Source: Lagopus muta (lineage: Eukaryota; Chordata; Aves; Galliformes; Phasianidae). From it: a stretch of 64,000 nt of DNA. The notes beneath the pieces were generated by a model. It worked only from the letters and a program-made list of their open reading frames with translations, had not been told where the DNA came from and did not search any database. The stretch lies in NCBI RefSeq assembly GCF_023343835.1, contig NC_064437.1:47779972-47843971 (forward strand), read 5' to 3'. This document shows, one piece after another, positions 26,342 to 38,559 of this stretch. Within the stretch, counting starts at the first letter, position 1. Each line of letters begins with the position of its first letter. A program made the translations under genes and the position numbers.

Positions 26342-26944
26342 AAAAAGTGTGCTTTAGAATTATGCAGCCATTTACTCCAAATTGAAGTAGGGATGAAACT
26401 TTTCCTAAAAATAGGGAGATTTTTGTTTTTGTTTTTGATAACTTGGCTCTGGGTTATCAGTTTTATTAAGCAAATCCCAGAGTCAGTTATCAGTGGAAAT
26501 ACAATGTGTATACAATCAGAGTAGAAGTATGAAACAGTAGATTAGAAACATGCCTGTCCTTCAGAGCTTGTTAATATTTACAGACCTAGCAGCAGGTACA
26601 GCAGAGCCAATTCTCTTATTGGAAATGTTCTTTTTCCCCCCATGATAAGTTAAGTTAGTCTGTTTCTGTCATGTCTGTTTTGCAGTTATGGATAGAGGAA
26701 TCTTAGTGCAACAGGAAAATAAAAGGAACTGCTTGAAGACCTATAGTATCTTGCACAACATAGTAATACCAAATTCTGCCCCTTGCTTTTTTGCAGGTGC
26801 TCTGGTGAAGATTACCTGATCAGCCAAGGAATCGCACCTACTAACATGGCGATGTGGGAAAACATAATAGCTCTTTTATGCATGACTGCTATTTTCCTTC
26901 TCATTGCCTATCTCAAACTCCGGTTTATGAGAAAGTTCACATAA
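14208..26944 (+). CDS. ABCG2-like: ABCG2-like ABC half-transporter, 15 coding exons, 700 aa
   Basis: Fifteen coding exons with GT/AG borders join in frame to 2,103 nt. They encode an ABCG-type half-transporter in reverse order: nucleotide-binding domain first, six-helix membrane domain second. Homology to human ABCG2 (655 aa) is clear along the whole length. Family role (known): homodimeric plasma-membrane efflux pump for urate, porphyrins, vitamins and xenobiotics. The start is the first ATG of the first coding exon, directly preceded by an in-frame TAG, so the N-terminus cannot extend within that exon. It is about 25 residues longer than the human N-terminus. The BLOC1S2 neighbour suggests this is not the ABCG2 orthologue, which lies near PKD2/SPP1 in vertebrates, but a paralogue (inference). 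Exon coordinates are in the two domain entries. No frame disruption was found. Confidence 0.93.
21751..26944 (+). CDS. ABCG2-like: ABCG2-like gene, coding exons 8-15 (membrane half)
   Basis: Exons: 21751-22016, 22576-22658, 23004-23093, 24431-24555, 24915-25069, 25411-25500, 26070-26179, 26797-26944 (stop 26942-26944). Hydrophobic segments match the six ABCG helices (for example [18 protein letters not shown] in the exon at 22576). The conserved NPQAS and FSIPRYG blocks flank them. The large outer loop in the exon at 26070 keeps three cysteines across the 26179/26797 junction, in the places expected for the ABCG2 loop disulfides. It also has two N-glycosylation sequons (NVT, NAS). The protein ends in a short basic tail (RFMRKFT). 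The linker exon at 21751 is longer and more lysine-rich than in human ABCG2. Confidence 0.92.
22523..22550 (+). repeat. Poly-T run in an intron
   Basis: About 27 T followed by CCCCCA, 26 bases before the acceptor of the exon at 22576. It forms an unusually long pyrimidine tract for that acceptor. Confidence 0.9.
26306..26346 (+). repeat. (CAAAA)n microsatellite in an intron
   Basis: Four to five CAAAA units followed by an A run, in the last intron of the ABCG2-like gene. Confidence 0.85.
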
Positions 26945-27470
26945 ATTCCTGCATTGCCTTTCTTCACAGCTTCTCAGGTCTTAAAACTACAAAGCTTATT
27001 AGAGCCTACTGGATGTGGCCAAAGATTTCAACTGACTTTACTGGACTTAAGATGGGAATCTTGCCCCATTGTTTCTGGAGAATGATCTCCATATGATTGT
27101 ATGATTTTGTTTGTTAAGAAGAAATGTATTACTGTAAGATTCCATGGTTTTTGGTGTTTTTTTTTTTTTTTTTTTTTTTTTTCTGGTAAGAGAATATATT
27201 TCTCATAATTCCTTAGGTACTTACCAAATTTTATATTGTAGAGCTGCTGTGGCTAACTTGTAAAGGAAATAGGCACAAGGAAATATTTTCCTTTGAAGAC
27301 ATTTATGCTTTTATATGTTGCCCCTTCTAAGTGCCCATCATACCTGAGGAGAGCCAGAGACTCATTCGTAGTGTGTTGGAGATGCATTCAGGTTTGAAGT
27401 CTGTAAGGAGAATGAGCTCTCAATGCCAGGCAATAGTGGTTATGCTTTTTGTAGTTACTCCATGGAAAGT
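26945..27470 (+). other. Probable 3' UTR of the ABCG2-like gene
   Basis: Sequence directly after the stop codon, AT-rich, with a run of about 25 T at 27157-27181. I did not find a canonical AATAAA or ATTAAA here, so the 3' end cannot be placed from sequence alone. Confidence 0.4.
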
Positions 27471-27474
27471 GTGT

Positions 27475-27640
27475 CAGTGGAGTAGGAGGAAGAAACGTTT
27501 TACTCAGAGGGCTGTGAGGCACTGCACAGGCTGCCCAGGGAAGCTGTGGTTGCCCCATCCCTGGAGGCATTCAGGGCCAGGTTGGTTGGGGTCCTGGGCA
27601 GCCTGAGCTGCTGGCTGGCAGGGGCTGAAACATTGATGAG
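27475..27640 (+). mobile_element. CR1 LINE 3' fragment
   Basis: Matches the CR1 segment just before the 3' end, with 'ggctgcccagggaagctgtgg' and 'tccctggaggcattcagggcc' type sequence. Only about 165 bases remain. Confidence 0.8.
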
Positions 27641-28034
27641 ATCTAAAGAGCAGTGGTATAAGCCATAGCACCGAAGAGAAATATGATACTGTTGTAATGT
27701 AAAAAACAAACAAACAAAAACAAAAAACAACAGCAAAAAAAACCAACAAAACAACCAAACTTTTTACTACTTAAGAAGCTGTTTAGTTTTTTTTTAGAAA
27801 CGAAAAAATGTATGCGTAGCAAATCTTTTTAGCAGACTTCCTGTTTAAACAGCACCATCTCTATATAGTAGGTCTTAAGGCTGCACTGAAAAAGATACAT
27901 AACTCGGCCGTGGTAACCGCAGCAAAGCTTACCACAGTCAGCACAGCCCGTTTGATGCCAGCAGCTTTAGCAAGGAGAGCAGCTTGTCACTTCCATGGAA
28001 AACCTCATCTGCTAAGCCAGGGGCAGCACAAAGC

Positions 28035-28225
28035 CAGAGCATAAAGCCTTTGGCATGGTCCTCTGCAGTATGGGGATTTGATGGGTGGACTGCTCGACGG
28101 AAGAGGAAACGATTGTGAGATCGGACCCAGAGTGGTGGTCAGTGGCTTACTGTCCAGACAAGACAGGTTACAAGTGGTTACATCAGGGACCGGTGCTCTT
28201 CAACATCTTCATTAATGACAAAAGC
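28035..28225 (+). mobile_element. CR1 LINE internal fragment
   Basis: Encodes, in broken frames, the CR1 reverse transcriptase stretch from the KAFDMV-like block to [11 protein letters not shown] (about 28187-28218). It abuts the CpG island of BLOC1S2. Confidence 0.75.
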
Positions 28226-28329
28226 AGCGGGGCCGGCAGTGGGTGGGAGGTGGTCCTGTCTCTCTGCTCTGCTTTGGTGACACCGTGCCCAGATGTGAAC
28301 TCGTCGACACAGAAGAGACACAGATCTGT

Positions 28330-28900
28330 GTCACTGACTTACAGCCGAGCCCCGTCGTACACCGCAGCGTCGCTTGCCGCCGCCGCGCAGCCCGACCCCC
28401 GTGTCCCCGCATCCGACAGCGCCCCCTAGCGGTCGAGACCCGGCGTTGCGCGAAGGAGGCGGCGTCACCCGGCTCACTCGGGGTCGCGCACGCGCCGCGA
28501 CGGCGAGGGGGCGGGACCGCGGCCTTGCGCGAGGGCGACGGCGGAAGCGGCGCCGCGGGAGGGGGTCTGTCGCCATGGCGACCGCAGCGGAGGGGCTGCC
28601 CGAGGCCGGCGCGCAGCCCGCCAAGCGTAAGGGACCGGGGGGCCGGGGCCGAGTTTGCTCCTTGGCCGCGCGGCCGCTGTCAGGCTGTCAGGCCGCGGCC
28701 CGCGCCCGGCCTAGGGCGGGGCAGGCAGGTTGGGCTGGGGGCTGGCTGCAGGCGGGGACGTCCGTCCGTCCGCCTGCCTGCTGGCTGGAGACGAGATTGC
28801 AGTCCCCTCTGGAAACCGAGAGCCTTTGCCTTCAGGCCGGAGGCAAAGCAGAACGGAGCCGTGAGCTGCGCTGGTTCTGCGAGAAGCAGCACGAGGGCCG
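28330..28900 (+). promoter_or_regulatory. BLOC1S2: CpG island promoter of BLOC1S2
   Basis: Very high CpG density around the start codon at 28575, with no TATA box visible. This fits a housekeeping promoter. The start of transcription is probably within about 28430-28570. Long open frames on both strands here are composition artefacts. Confidence 0.75.
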
Positions 28901-31857
28901 GTTGTGGCGAGCGGGTTTCTGTGAGGGATGCAGCGGTTATCGCTCTTTGTGGCTGGAAATCTGTGGCTCCTTGTGAAACTGGCCTGGGGGCGGCTCTCGT
29001 GTTTTAAGTCAGTGACCAGAAATAAAGATCAGCAGCATTGCGTGCAGAGTCCTTGGAAGCCAGTCCCACGAAGGCCCACCCCCAGGCCCTTTAGGGGCTG
29101 AGCTGTGTAACAGCAGTCAGGACGGGTGTCTGCCCCTTACACGCCTCCTGGAGTGCTATAAAGTAGCCTTGCCGCTCCTTTAAGAAAACAGCCACGGTTT
29201 GTTATCCTTTAGTGTAAAGGAGACGTTTTGTGTAGAAGGTAGTTCAGTATAAAAAAGTAGCCCCCAACAATGGGTCTGTTTACTTCTTATGGTCTGTGTC
29301 TGTACCTGCTGACTTTCCCTGATCCTGTGATGTCTGTACCCTGATCAGAGGATCCTGCTGTGGAAACAGCAGAGGAAGCTAAGGAACCAGCAGAAGCGGA
29401 CATCAATGAGCTCTGTAAAGATATGTTCAGCAAAATGGCCACTTACTTAACGGGTGAACTGACAGGTAAGGCATTGCAATGCTGACTTGCAAGTAAATTT
29501 ATGTTTCTTTTCATTTTCTCTTAAGAAACTCTGTTGTGTTGTTTGTATATAAACTGTATGTTATAATATCTGGCAAAACTGGCAGTTCAAGACTTATATG
29601 TTGCTAGACTGCTAACAATGCTGACATTAGTAAATTGATGACTTAATGAAGTCCCAGATTAGTACAGATATTTTTTCAATTATTCAATTTATCAGAGACC
29701 AGAATGAGTTATTTTTCTGTTCTGCAGAAGCTTGTGCATATTATGGGGAAGTGTAGGTGAAGAAGGACAGGAAGAGAAGCAGAACTGAGAGTGGAACATA
29801 TGTAGCTATTTCACATCTGAGTGAGAGCACGGCTCATACATACGTTTTCCAGCATTCATGCTTTAGAATAAACTGTGAAAAGTAAACTGAAATGTTAGTT
29901 TCTGGAGATTGATACTGCCTTAGATCATTGCACTGTGGGAACTTTTTAAAGCTTTTTAAGTTGTTTATCAGTTAAAATCATAACATTTGGTAACTGTTCT
30001 GTTTATCCTAGGTGCTTCATATGCTCATTTTTAAAGGTCGCAGTGTTGTATGACTCCTTTGGTTCTGTATCAGGCAATGACAGTAATTTAGGTTGAAAGG
30101 TACCCCCGCAGATCATCTAAGTTCCTGCTAAAAGCAAGAAAGACTTAGCAGTTAGATCACTGATGCAAATACCTGTTGAGCTACTTCTTAAGGCTGCTGA
30201 TATCTGTAATACTATTATCCTTCCAAATTACTGTGCGTGTGTGGAAGATCTGTTATCCCTGTAATATGAATAGGGAACCAGAAACCTTGTAATTTGTCTT
30301 CTGAATATCACTGTAGTCTGTCTTGAGATCCTGGATCAAAGTGACTTTGCTGTGATAGGCAAGGATGTCTGTGAGACTGAGAAAGTACTGGGATTGCCCA
30401 AAGCTCAATCTACATACATATACAGCGTTATACTAATACCTCTACTGCCATCTAAACTATTCCTACTGTATTTGGCTGTTGCTTTGAAATCTCTTGTCTT
30501 CTAGAAAAGTCTGTACCCAGTTCAAACTGCACCAGCATTTAATTAAAATAAACTCTATTGTTTTTAAGCCACCAGTGAAGACTACAAGCTCTTGGAAAAC
30601 ATGAACAAGTTGACGAGCTTGAAGTACCTCGAAATGAAAGATATTGCTATAAACATCAGTAGAAATCTGAAGGATTTAAATCAAAAATGTAAGTAAACCA
30701 GATAAGGGAGGAGAATAATTAACTGTGCTCTTGTATGGGAGCTGGAGTATCTAAGATGTTGATAGTTTATCTTCCAGTGGTTCTGAAGGAAAAAAAACTC
30801 ATTAAGAGCTGTATAGTGTTAGAAAATGCCAATCTTCTGTACTTCATTACAGCTATAGACTACGTAGACTAAACTAAGAGAACTTACATACTGTGTTACC
30901 CCCAGATTTTGAAATAATAAGGATTAAATAACACTACTTTTGATACAATTGTATTGTTATTTGTGTTGAGTCTAACAGTGCTCTTAAAGATTTCGTTTTA
31001 TGCTGGAATACGTCTGTCAGTACCACTACCTGATTTTGGAGTGGGAAAAGGAAGGAGCTTTTAAACTGTTTTATCTGAAGAACATAATGAGTGTGAACTG
31101 TTTATTGGAATTGAATTAGTAAGAACTGACATCTGTTATTTTTCTGGCCTTTAAAGATGCTGCTCTTCAGCCATATCTGGAACAAATCAACCTAATTGAG
31201 GAGCAGGTTGCAGCTCTGGAACAGGCAGCTTATAAATTGGATGCATATTCCAAAAAACTTGGTAACTATTGTCTTCTGCTCTTACTACCTAGCAGCCTAG
31301 TCCCGTGTAAGGAGATTTAAGAAAACAAAGTAAACTGCTTTGTTTAACATGTCTCAGTGACAGAGTTGCCCATGCAGCATAGTATTGATCGCTTTCAAAA
31401 CAACGACAGGTAGAAGTGTATGTGAAGCAGAAAATGTTGATAAAAGATTAATGTTTGAAATTATAAGGACATAGGCTCATATAGGTCTTACTGAACTGTA
31501 GCTTGTTAATGAGTCTTAATTTCTTTTGTGCAATGTGGACTGATACAAATATTCAAGACACATACTTAATCTTGCAAATTGAGGCATTTATAAAGTTCCA
31601 CCAGGCACTTAAGTCCCCTTGGCTTATGTTAATGTGAATTGTCTGACCTGAGTATCTAGTTCTTAAAAATCCCATTGTTCAATTAGATTTGCCCAAATGC
31701 TTTAGGAGAAGGTGGCCCCAAGTGATTCATCTAAATTAAATTGGATTTCAAGATGGATGGAAGAGTACAGGATTCAAATCTTTTACCTGTCCAGTCCTAA
31801 AATACTGTTATTTTTCCTTCTGCAGAAGCCAAGTACAAAAAACTGGAGAAACGATGA
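28575..31857 (+). CDS. BLOC1S2: BLOC-1 subunit 2 (BLOS2), five coding exons, 141 aa
   Basis: Exons 28575-28626, 29349-29465, 30569-30688, 31157-31261, 31826-31857 (stop 31855-31857) join in frame with GT/AG borders. From [13 protein letters not shown] onward the product is nearly identical to human BLOC1S2 as I know it (142 aa). Only the alanine-rich N-terminus differs. The C-terminal half is helical and coiled-coil ([20 protein letters not shown]). Known role: shared subunit of BLOC-1 (lysosome-related organelle biogenesis) and BORC (lysosome positioning), on the cytosolic face of endosomes and lysosomes. The start at 28575 has a strong Kozak context (CGCCATGG) inside the CpG island. Acceptors of exons 3 and 4 end in AAG. 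I see no defects. Confidence 0.97.
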
Positions 31858-32357
31858 AACTGCAACTGTCTTTTTAAGTTGGAGTTGGGCTGTGGGTCAA
31901 ACTGATCTCTGAGTTGCACAACATCGGTTTTATATGTTGACAAGGATTTGGTAATAGCTAACGTAAGACTGTTTTTTTTTTTTTAATCTATTGGATACAG
32001 TTGGCTGTATTCAGGCCTAAGGCTGAATGGTGTTTTCCTCTTCTGTAATGTTTCTGGTGCCTCAGTTCAGCAGTGGAAAGTTGAAACTTGTCCCTAACCC
32101 ACATCTTGATACTGGCTATCCCTCCATTAGTCCTATGTTCAACGTGAAACATTCTACCAAGGAAAAGCCCTGCATAACCTACAAAGACATTTTCACTTAG
32201 TAGCAGCAGGACATAAACCAATCTTTTTCTTTCATTGAGGTCTGTATTGAGAAGATTCCCTGGCCTTTGGAGTTGTGAGCATGGTATTGAAAACACTTAA
32301 GTTTGTTATGCATTTTTATCTGTTTAAAATAGAGAGACTAGTTATTGTAAACTTAAA

Positions 32358-32363
32358 ATAAAA
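32358..32363 (+). terminator. BLOC1S2: Polyadenylation signal, BLOC1S2 (proximal)
   Basis: AATAAA about 500 bases after the BLOC1S2 stop codon, in AT-rich 3' UTR sequence. The region 31858-32480 has no other recognised content. Confidence 0.65.
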
Positions 32364-32441
32364 CAACTTGCTACATTTGTCTCTCTGAAATCTCACAAAT
32401 TCCTGTTGGAAAGGCTATGTAAGTTTTTCATAGGGTCTGAT

Positions 32442-32447
32442 AATAAA
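32442..32447 (+). terminator. BLOC1S2: Polyadenylation signal, BLOC1S2 (distal)
   Basis: A second AATAAA 84 bases further on. Either or both may be used. Confidence 0.55.
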
Positions 32448-34666
32448 GACAAACACTGTACAGTTACTGGAAATTGTAGAAAAAAAAAACATGCTTTAAA
32501 CTCTTGTGTGAAGTATTCCTGCATTTATATCCTTTGACTGTCCTGACCTCTGGTGAAATTACAATCACTTCAACATGTGCTTAGTTAACTTAGTACATCC
32601 TTTCTCTACTTTCCCAAAGAAGTTTCTGTGTTTTTGATCCTATTCATTTTTGAAGAGGTATGCCCAGCAAAGAAAACTCCTCTACCAGATGAACAGTACT
32701 CCAAATGGCTAATTTGACAGAAACCTTTTTACTGAACACCCAGAAAAAGTTTGGGCTTTTTTATACCTATTGACTCAAACTAGTTGAAGCTGGCTTTTGA
32801 TTGGATTCCAGTAGAGAACAGAACAATTACTGATAGAGTTCAAACTTCATACTAGCTGTTTGGAAGTATGATTTGTGAGGTGCCAATATGGTAAAGAGCA
32901 TGATTCTGCCAGTTATTGTATAACCACTGTATAAATGGTTGATTGTCAAGTTTTCCTTAGTGCTATTTAAAAACTGTACAGCAAGACCTTTGAGAGCCTT
33001 CAGCATCACTTAGAAAGTCCTGGGTTTTAACATGGAAAGTGCTACTCTGCATGACTTTGATGTAGACTCTGAGAAAGGTTTTTTTTGAATGAGCATCAAT
33101 ATATTAACAGGGTTAAGTCTCCCAAAGATAACTATGTATCTGTGTCTATGTGGCTTTTGCTCACAGTTAGTTCACTGACGAGTTTTCTACCTGTGTAATT
33201 AATTAAACATTAGTATTGTTATGAGAGCAACTTCCTCCAGCCCAACAAGAGGATGTAGTGACACACATCTAAAACCTTCGTGCCTAGAAACTGATATTTG
33301 AATGACAGTAGTTTCTTTGTGATCTCTGATGCTCAAAAGTGTAATGTATCAACAGCAATAAGACGGTGTGGCAGAGTCCTGTTTCCCCAGCGTTTCATGC
33401 ACCTGTGATTGTACGAGAGGTGAGCGTGTTTCAGCCAGACTCACCAGTGTTGACAGTACCATCCCTTTGCTGTTATGGAGGAGGATCACAGATCCTTGGC
33501 TACTGATAAGAAATCTATCTTGAGGGTGCTACTCAGATCCTCTGCTCCCTGAACAAATTGGAATTTTCATTACAACATATTGCATTCACATGTGGGTGGG
33601 AACATAATTCCTGATCCCCTGCCAGTCCTCTTACCTGACCCCTATCCATCTCTAAGAACAGAAAACGCAGTGGTTCCTATCAGGTTGGAAATGGTTCTTG
33701 ACATGTGGGCATCAGAATCTAGAGCTGAATAGTCATTGGGAATCTTAGCAGCATAGGCTCATCTGGGATTGAAACGAGACCATTGCTCTTCCAGCCTAGT
33801 GGTTTCTTTGATTTCCTACTCCTTCCTGGAAAGTGGTGCTGGAAGTACATAGCTAGTGCTAACATAGGGAGATTATTCTCTGCAGAATAGCAGCTGGCCC
33901 TGTGCTATGGCAAGATGCAAGGGCAATGTGAAATGGTGGCAGATTTGCATCCCTGTATTACACTGTCAATCTGGCCATGTGCTGTGTAGAGCATTGTGAT
34001 CTTGTCTATGTGATGAGTCAGATGTGTAGCTCTAAGTGCCAGTGACTTGTCCTATCACTAGTCAGCAAGTCAAATAAATTCTTCTTTTGTCAGATAACCT
34101 ACCAATCAAATACTGGATACAGAATGGAATGTGACTTACACAGGCTCCATACTGTGATGGCAGTGTGCTGGCAATTATGTGCAAGTCAGCTCCATTATCA
34201 GATGTGTACCATGTTATCAGACCTGGTGGAGACAAACCAAGTTGGGTACAGAACTGAATACAGGTCAGCCCTGCTGTATTTAAGATGCATTGCAGTCACC
34301 ATCCCATTTTCCTTAGTACATGCTGTCCATGTTACACTTGAGACACTGAAACTCGTAGTGTTCTAAGAATCCTCTGTCACTGGAATCATTATAGCAGCCT
34401 TGCTGTGTAACCTGAACAGACCGTGAAGAACTGCACTGCTCTCCATGCTGTTTTCTGTTTATGTCCTTCAATGCTTCCTACTATGGCTGCCTTAGACCCT
34501 GTTTATCTTGATGCCGTGGGAAGACATGCAATGGAGAATATATTTCAGAGCTATTAGTCTTGCTTAGAAGAAAAAAAAAAAAAAAAGACAGGCGTCATCA
34601 TCTTTAATATTTGTTCAGTGCGCAAATCTCCCCCCATGCCACAGTTTCTTCCCTAAAACATGCAAT

Positions 34667-34765
34667 CACAGAATAGTTGAGGTTGGAAGGGATCTCAAAG
34701 CCAATTTCTCCAACCTCCTGCTCAAGCATGGTCACCTGGAATGGGTCACCTAGGACCATGCAGCA
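34667..34765 (-). mobile_element. CR1 LINE 3' end
   Basis: 'atcacagaatagttgaggtt' and 'ggaagggatctc' type sequence followed by a CCAACCTCCTG block: the CR1 terminus in reverse orientation. The upstream boundary is unclear; related sequence may reach about 34830. Confidence 0.75.
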
Positions 34766-36492
34766 TGTGATATTGCCACTGCCAGCTTTGGACATTATGG
34801 CAAGCAGATTGAAAGTTTTCCTAACAGAATTTGGTTATATATTCTGCCCTGTTTGGGCAAAGATACTGCACGTAAAGATGGACTTGCTAGCCAAGGAAGA
34901 GCACATTCTCAAGCGCACAAAGGCTAAGGTTTGTCCTTCAGTTGGCAGAAAACTGGAAATCTATGATTAGACAGATTGTCACTGCAGAACACCACTCTGG
35001 ACTACACGTGTATTAGCTGTAAGCTGTAAGCGGCATCTCTCTGGTCTCCAAAGATATGTCTGAAAGCTGAGGATGCTGTCGGTGTCACAACTGAAACGGG
35101 ATTAATGCCTTCTAAGAGAGCATCCATGCACATTTTATTAGCAGGTACTCTTTCTCTCTCTTCAGGGTCAAGGCAGTCAAGGGGACAGAGTGACAGTAGT
35201 CAGATAAATACGGTCACATGTGAGTAAAATCTCATTACCTCTACACTTGCCTCACCCTGGAGAGTGCTGTCTGCATGGAGCTTCCTAGCCTTCCCCATGC
35301 CCCCTCTTTACTGTTAGAGCCCCAGCATCTCGTTTGTCTTTCTAGTGAGGCTGAAGAGTAGGTTTAAATACACTTCAGTGGCAGTTGTGTTTGTGTATGT
35401 TTTTCTTAGAACTGCTGACTTAGCCACATCTTGTTTTACTCATGGATGCATTTGGTGGTTGATGTGAGTTTCTCTCACCACACAGTACAGCCTGACATGC
35501 TTTTGGAGAGTCTGGGAATCTATATGATCAAAACATAGGAAATTTCAAAGAAAAATAATACAGCATTTCTCTGCTTCTCTTCCTTTTTGGCAGATTTGCA
35601 AGATGGCCACAAGAGGGTGATGTTTCAGCAGAGAAAACTTCCATAAGATAAAGTAGTTAAGAGAAAGGACCAGTATTCTGTTAAAACTATTGCTTTTCTC
35701 CTTGAAGAAAAAGCTGTGCTGTTTTAAAATTACAAAGGTGGGAAACTCCAGGAATTCTGAAGATGGGAAACCATCTAGCTATGTGTTGCACTTTGTGTTT
35801 TCAAGTAAAAGAGTTAAGACATAGTAAACTGCTCCACAAAGTCCTGAGTATTGCACCTGCAGGAGGCAGAGACTGGAGATGCCTCACAAGCGACTGTTCA
35901 CTGGGAGAAAATTTTAGAGAATGAGTACCTGAGTGATTATGTGATGGTGGCATCCCAATTATGCCAGGAGCTGGCAACTGTGTTCTCATTTCTGTCTTTA
36001 AATAGCCATTCTCCTCTCTGAGGGCTCTCTGTGTGAGTAGTGGAATCCAAATCATGGCAAGTCTGGCAGGTCTTTGACAAGTTCTTGACAAGTTGAACTG
36101 CAACTGTAAACTGAGGATAAAACTTATCCTAGCAAATACAGCAAATATGGCAGAAGTTATCCAATATTGGCCTCTAGCTAAATATGTTATGTGTGCAATG
36201 TTGCACCTGATGGCAAGCATACAAGAAAAAAAAAGCAATATGTAGAGAACAATCATTCTGTGAAAGTATGATGAGTTTTGTTGATGAGCCATTTGTTAAT
36301 GATTAATGTTTGTCCCTGCTTTCTGGTATTACAGTAGAATGAAGTGGAACCTTTACAGAGGTTAAGGTTCAAAAAAATTAAAAAAATCAAAAAATAAAGC
36401 AGTTCATCCAAGTTTGTCAGCAGCTATTGGTTTTATCTAACCAGTTATGCTTAATCCAGAGGAGGCAGGAGCTATTGATTGCCTTTGCACTG

Positions 36493-36523
36493 TTATTTAT
36501 TTATTTATTTATTTTATTTATTG
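36493..36523 (+). repeat. (TTTA)n microsatellite
   Basis: Seven or so imperfect TTTA units, 85 bases before the CYP2 fossil exon 1. Confidence 0.9.
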
Positions 36524-36608
36524 ATTAAACCATAGCATACACAAAGGGAGATTTCCAGGATGCAGCATCAAGCCCTCCTTTGATTCAGCATTCCTGTTTC
36601 CTGTTGTA

Positions 36609-36835
36609 ATGGAACCCCTGGGATTCACAACTATTTTCTTACTGTTTGCATTGTTTGTCTCCTTGTCTCTTCAGCCTACATGGAGGAAGATGTCTGAAAT
36701 AGGGAAGTTGCCTCCTGAACCATTTGCTTTACCCTTCATAAGAAATGTACTTAACCAGACCTGAAGAATGACTTGCCTTAATCTTCAGAAGATGTCAAGG
36801 GAGTTTGCACGATTTGATGGTGCACATTAAGCAGA
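36609..36835 (+). pseudogene. CYP2-family fossil, exon 1 (and perhaps exon 2 start)
   Basis: An ATG at 36609 opens a frame with a CYP2 N-terminus: MEPLGFTTIFLL, a hydrophobic anchor, then TWRKMSEIGKLPPEP and LPFIRNVL. It matches the CYP2 pattern of membrane anchor, W-R, proline hinge (PPGP) and P-x-x-GN. The second hinge P-x-P is degraded and a TGA ends the frame near 36763. The downstream bases (about 36792-36830) resemble the beginning of CYP2 exon 2, at exactly the distance expected without an intron (111 nt from the Trp codon). It is closer to a CYP2C-type N-terminus than to the CYP2H genes nearby. Plus strand, opposite to the live CYP2H genes. Confidence 0.75.
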
Positions 36836-37611
36836 ACCTGGTCCAGTGATTAAAAAACTTGGGACTGTATTGTAGTTGTAATAATAAGGGTGTATTTTTT
36901 AAGATAAATTATATTTGTCCAGAGACTGATCAGTTGGTGATGGCAATGCACTCCCTCTCTATTGGGTATCTCATCCACAGGTAATCCAGAAGAGCCCTTC
37001 TCAGGCATGTTTTGAGCCAGTGCTGAGTTTCTAAAGTATGTTTTGGAAAAACAAAAAAAGATACTGTGAGCTACATGGTACCTTTTTTACTGTGATGATT
37101 TCCATCTATAGCTAAACTTTTTAATTCACTAGTCCCATGCATTTTCCTCTGAGAGTTATGGCTGGGTAGGTTTATTTTTCTTTTGGTGATGGTGTTATTT
37201 GTACTAACAAAAGCTTTAAGAAAACCTAGAATAGTGGAGCAGGATAGGCAGTAACCAGAGGTAGTAAGTAACCTTACTTCAGCTCTTTAGCTGAACCTGT
37301 GCCTGTGTCCTAACCAATTTGTTTATGCCTGTGTGTAGCTAAAAGATCAACTTGTGGAATGACTGTGACAGCTTTGCCCACCCATTCCTAGGCATGTGTC
37401 CCCAAGATACAGAGCAGTCTCACACACTGCTTATATAAAGGATTACAGTTGAAGAAACAAGAGTATTGACAGAGCAAAAAACATCACCATTCTTTCTTGC
37501 TTTGACTCAATACAGTTGACAAAATAGAAATGATGGAATGAAAATTAGTCCATGACTGTGAGGTTAATGTTAATGAATAGTCACTTGAATAAGTAGTTCA
37601 TAAGGACTGCA
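36836..37611. other. Non-coding stretch inside the CYP2 fossil region
   Basis: Where CYP2 exons 2-6 would be expected nothing recognisable remains; they are deleted or too decayed to read. Confidence 0.45.
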
Positions 37612-38493
<882 letters not shown>

Positions 38494-38559
38494 TAAACTG
38501 TGTTTCTTTCAGATCCCAGACTCTTCTTTGGCTTTGCCTTGACTTGGATCACCTGAGAA

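Larger units (their letters stand above)
32480..36600. other. Non-coding interval between BLOC1S2 and the CYP2 region
   Basis: No gene recognised on either strand. It contains a CR1 end (separate entry), an A run near 34569-34586 and a TTTA microsatellite at 36493-36523. The open frame at 34677-34970 begins inside the CR1 end and is not a gene. Confidence 0.55.

Noticed and set aside
28243-29007. 254- and 200-codon frames over the BLOC1S2 promoter
   Set aside because: Composition artefacts of the CpG island. The real coding start is 28575, supported by exon joining and near identity to BLOC1S2.
34677-34970. 97-codon plus-strand frame
   Set aside because: Begins in a reverse CR1 end and has no other support.
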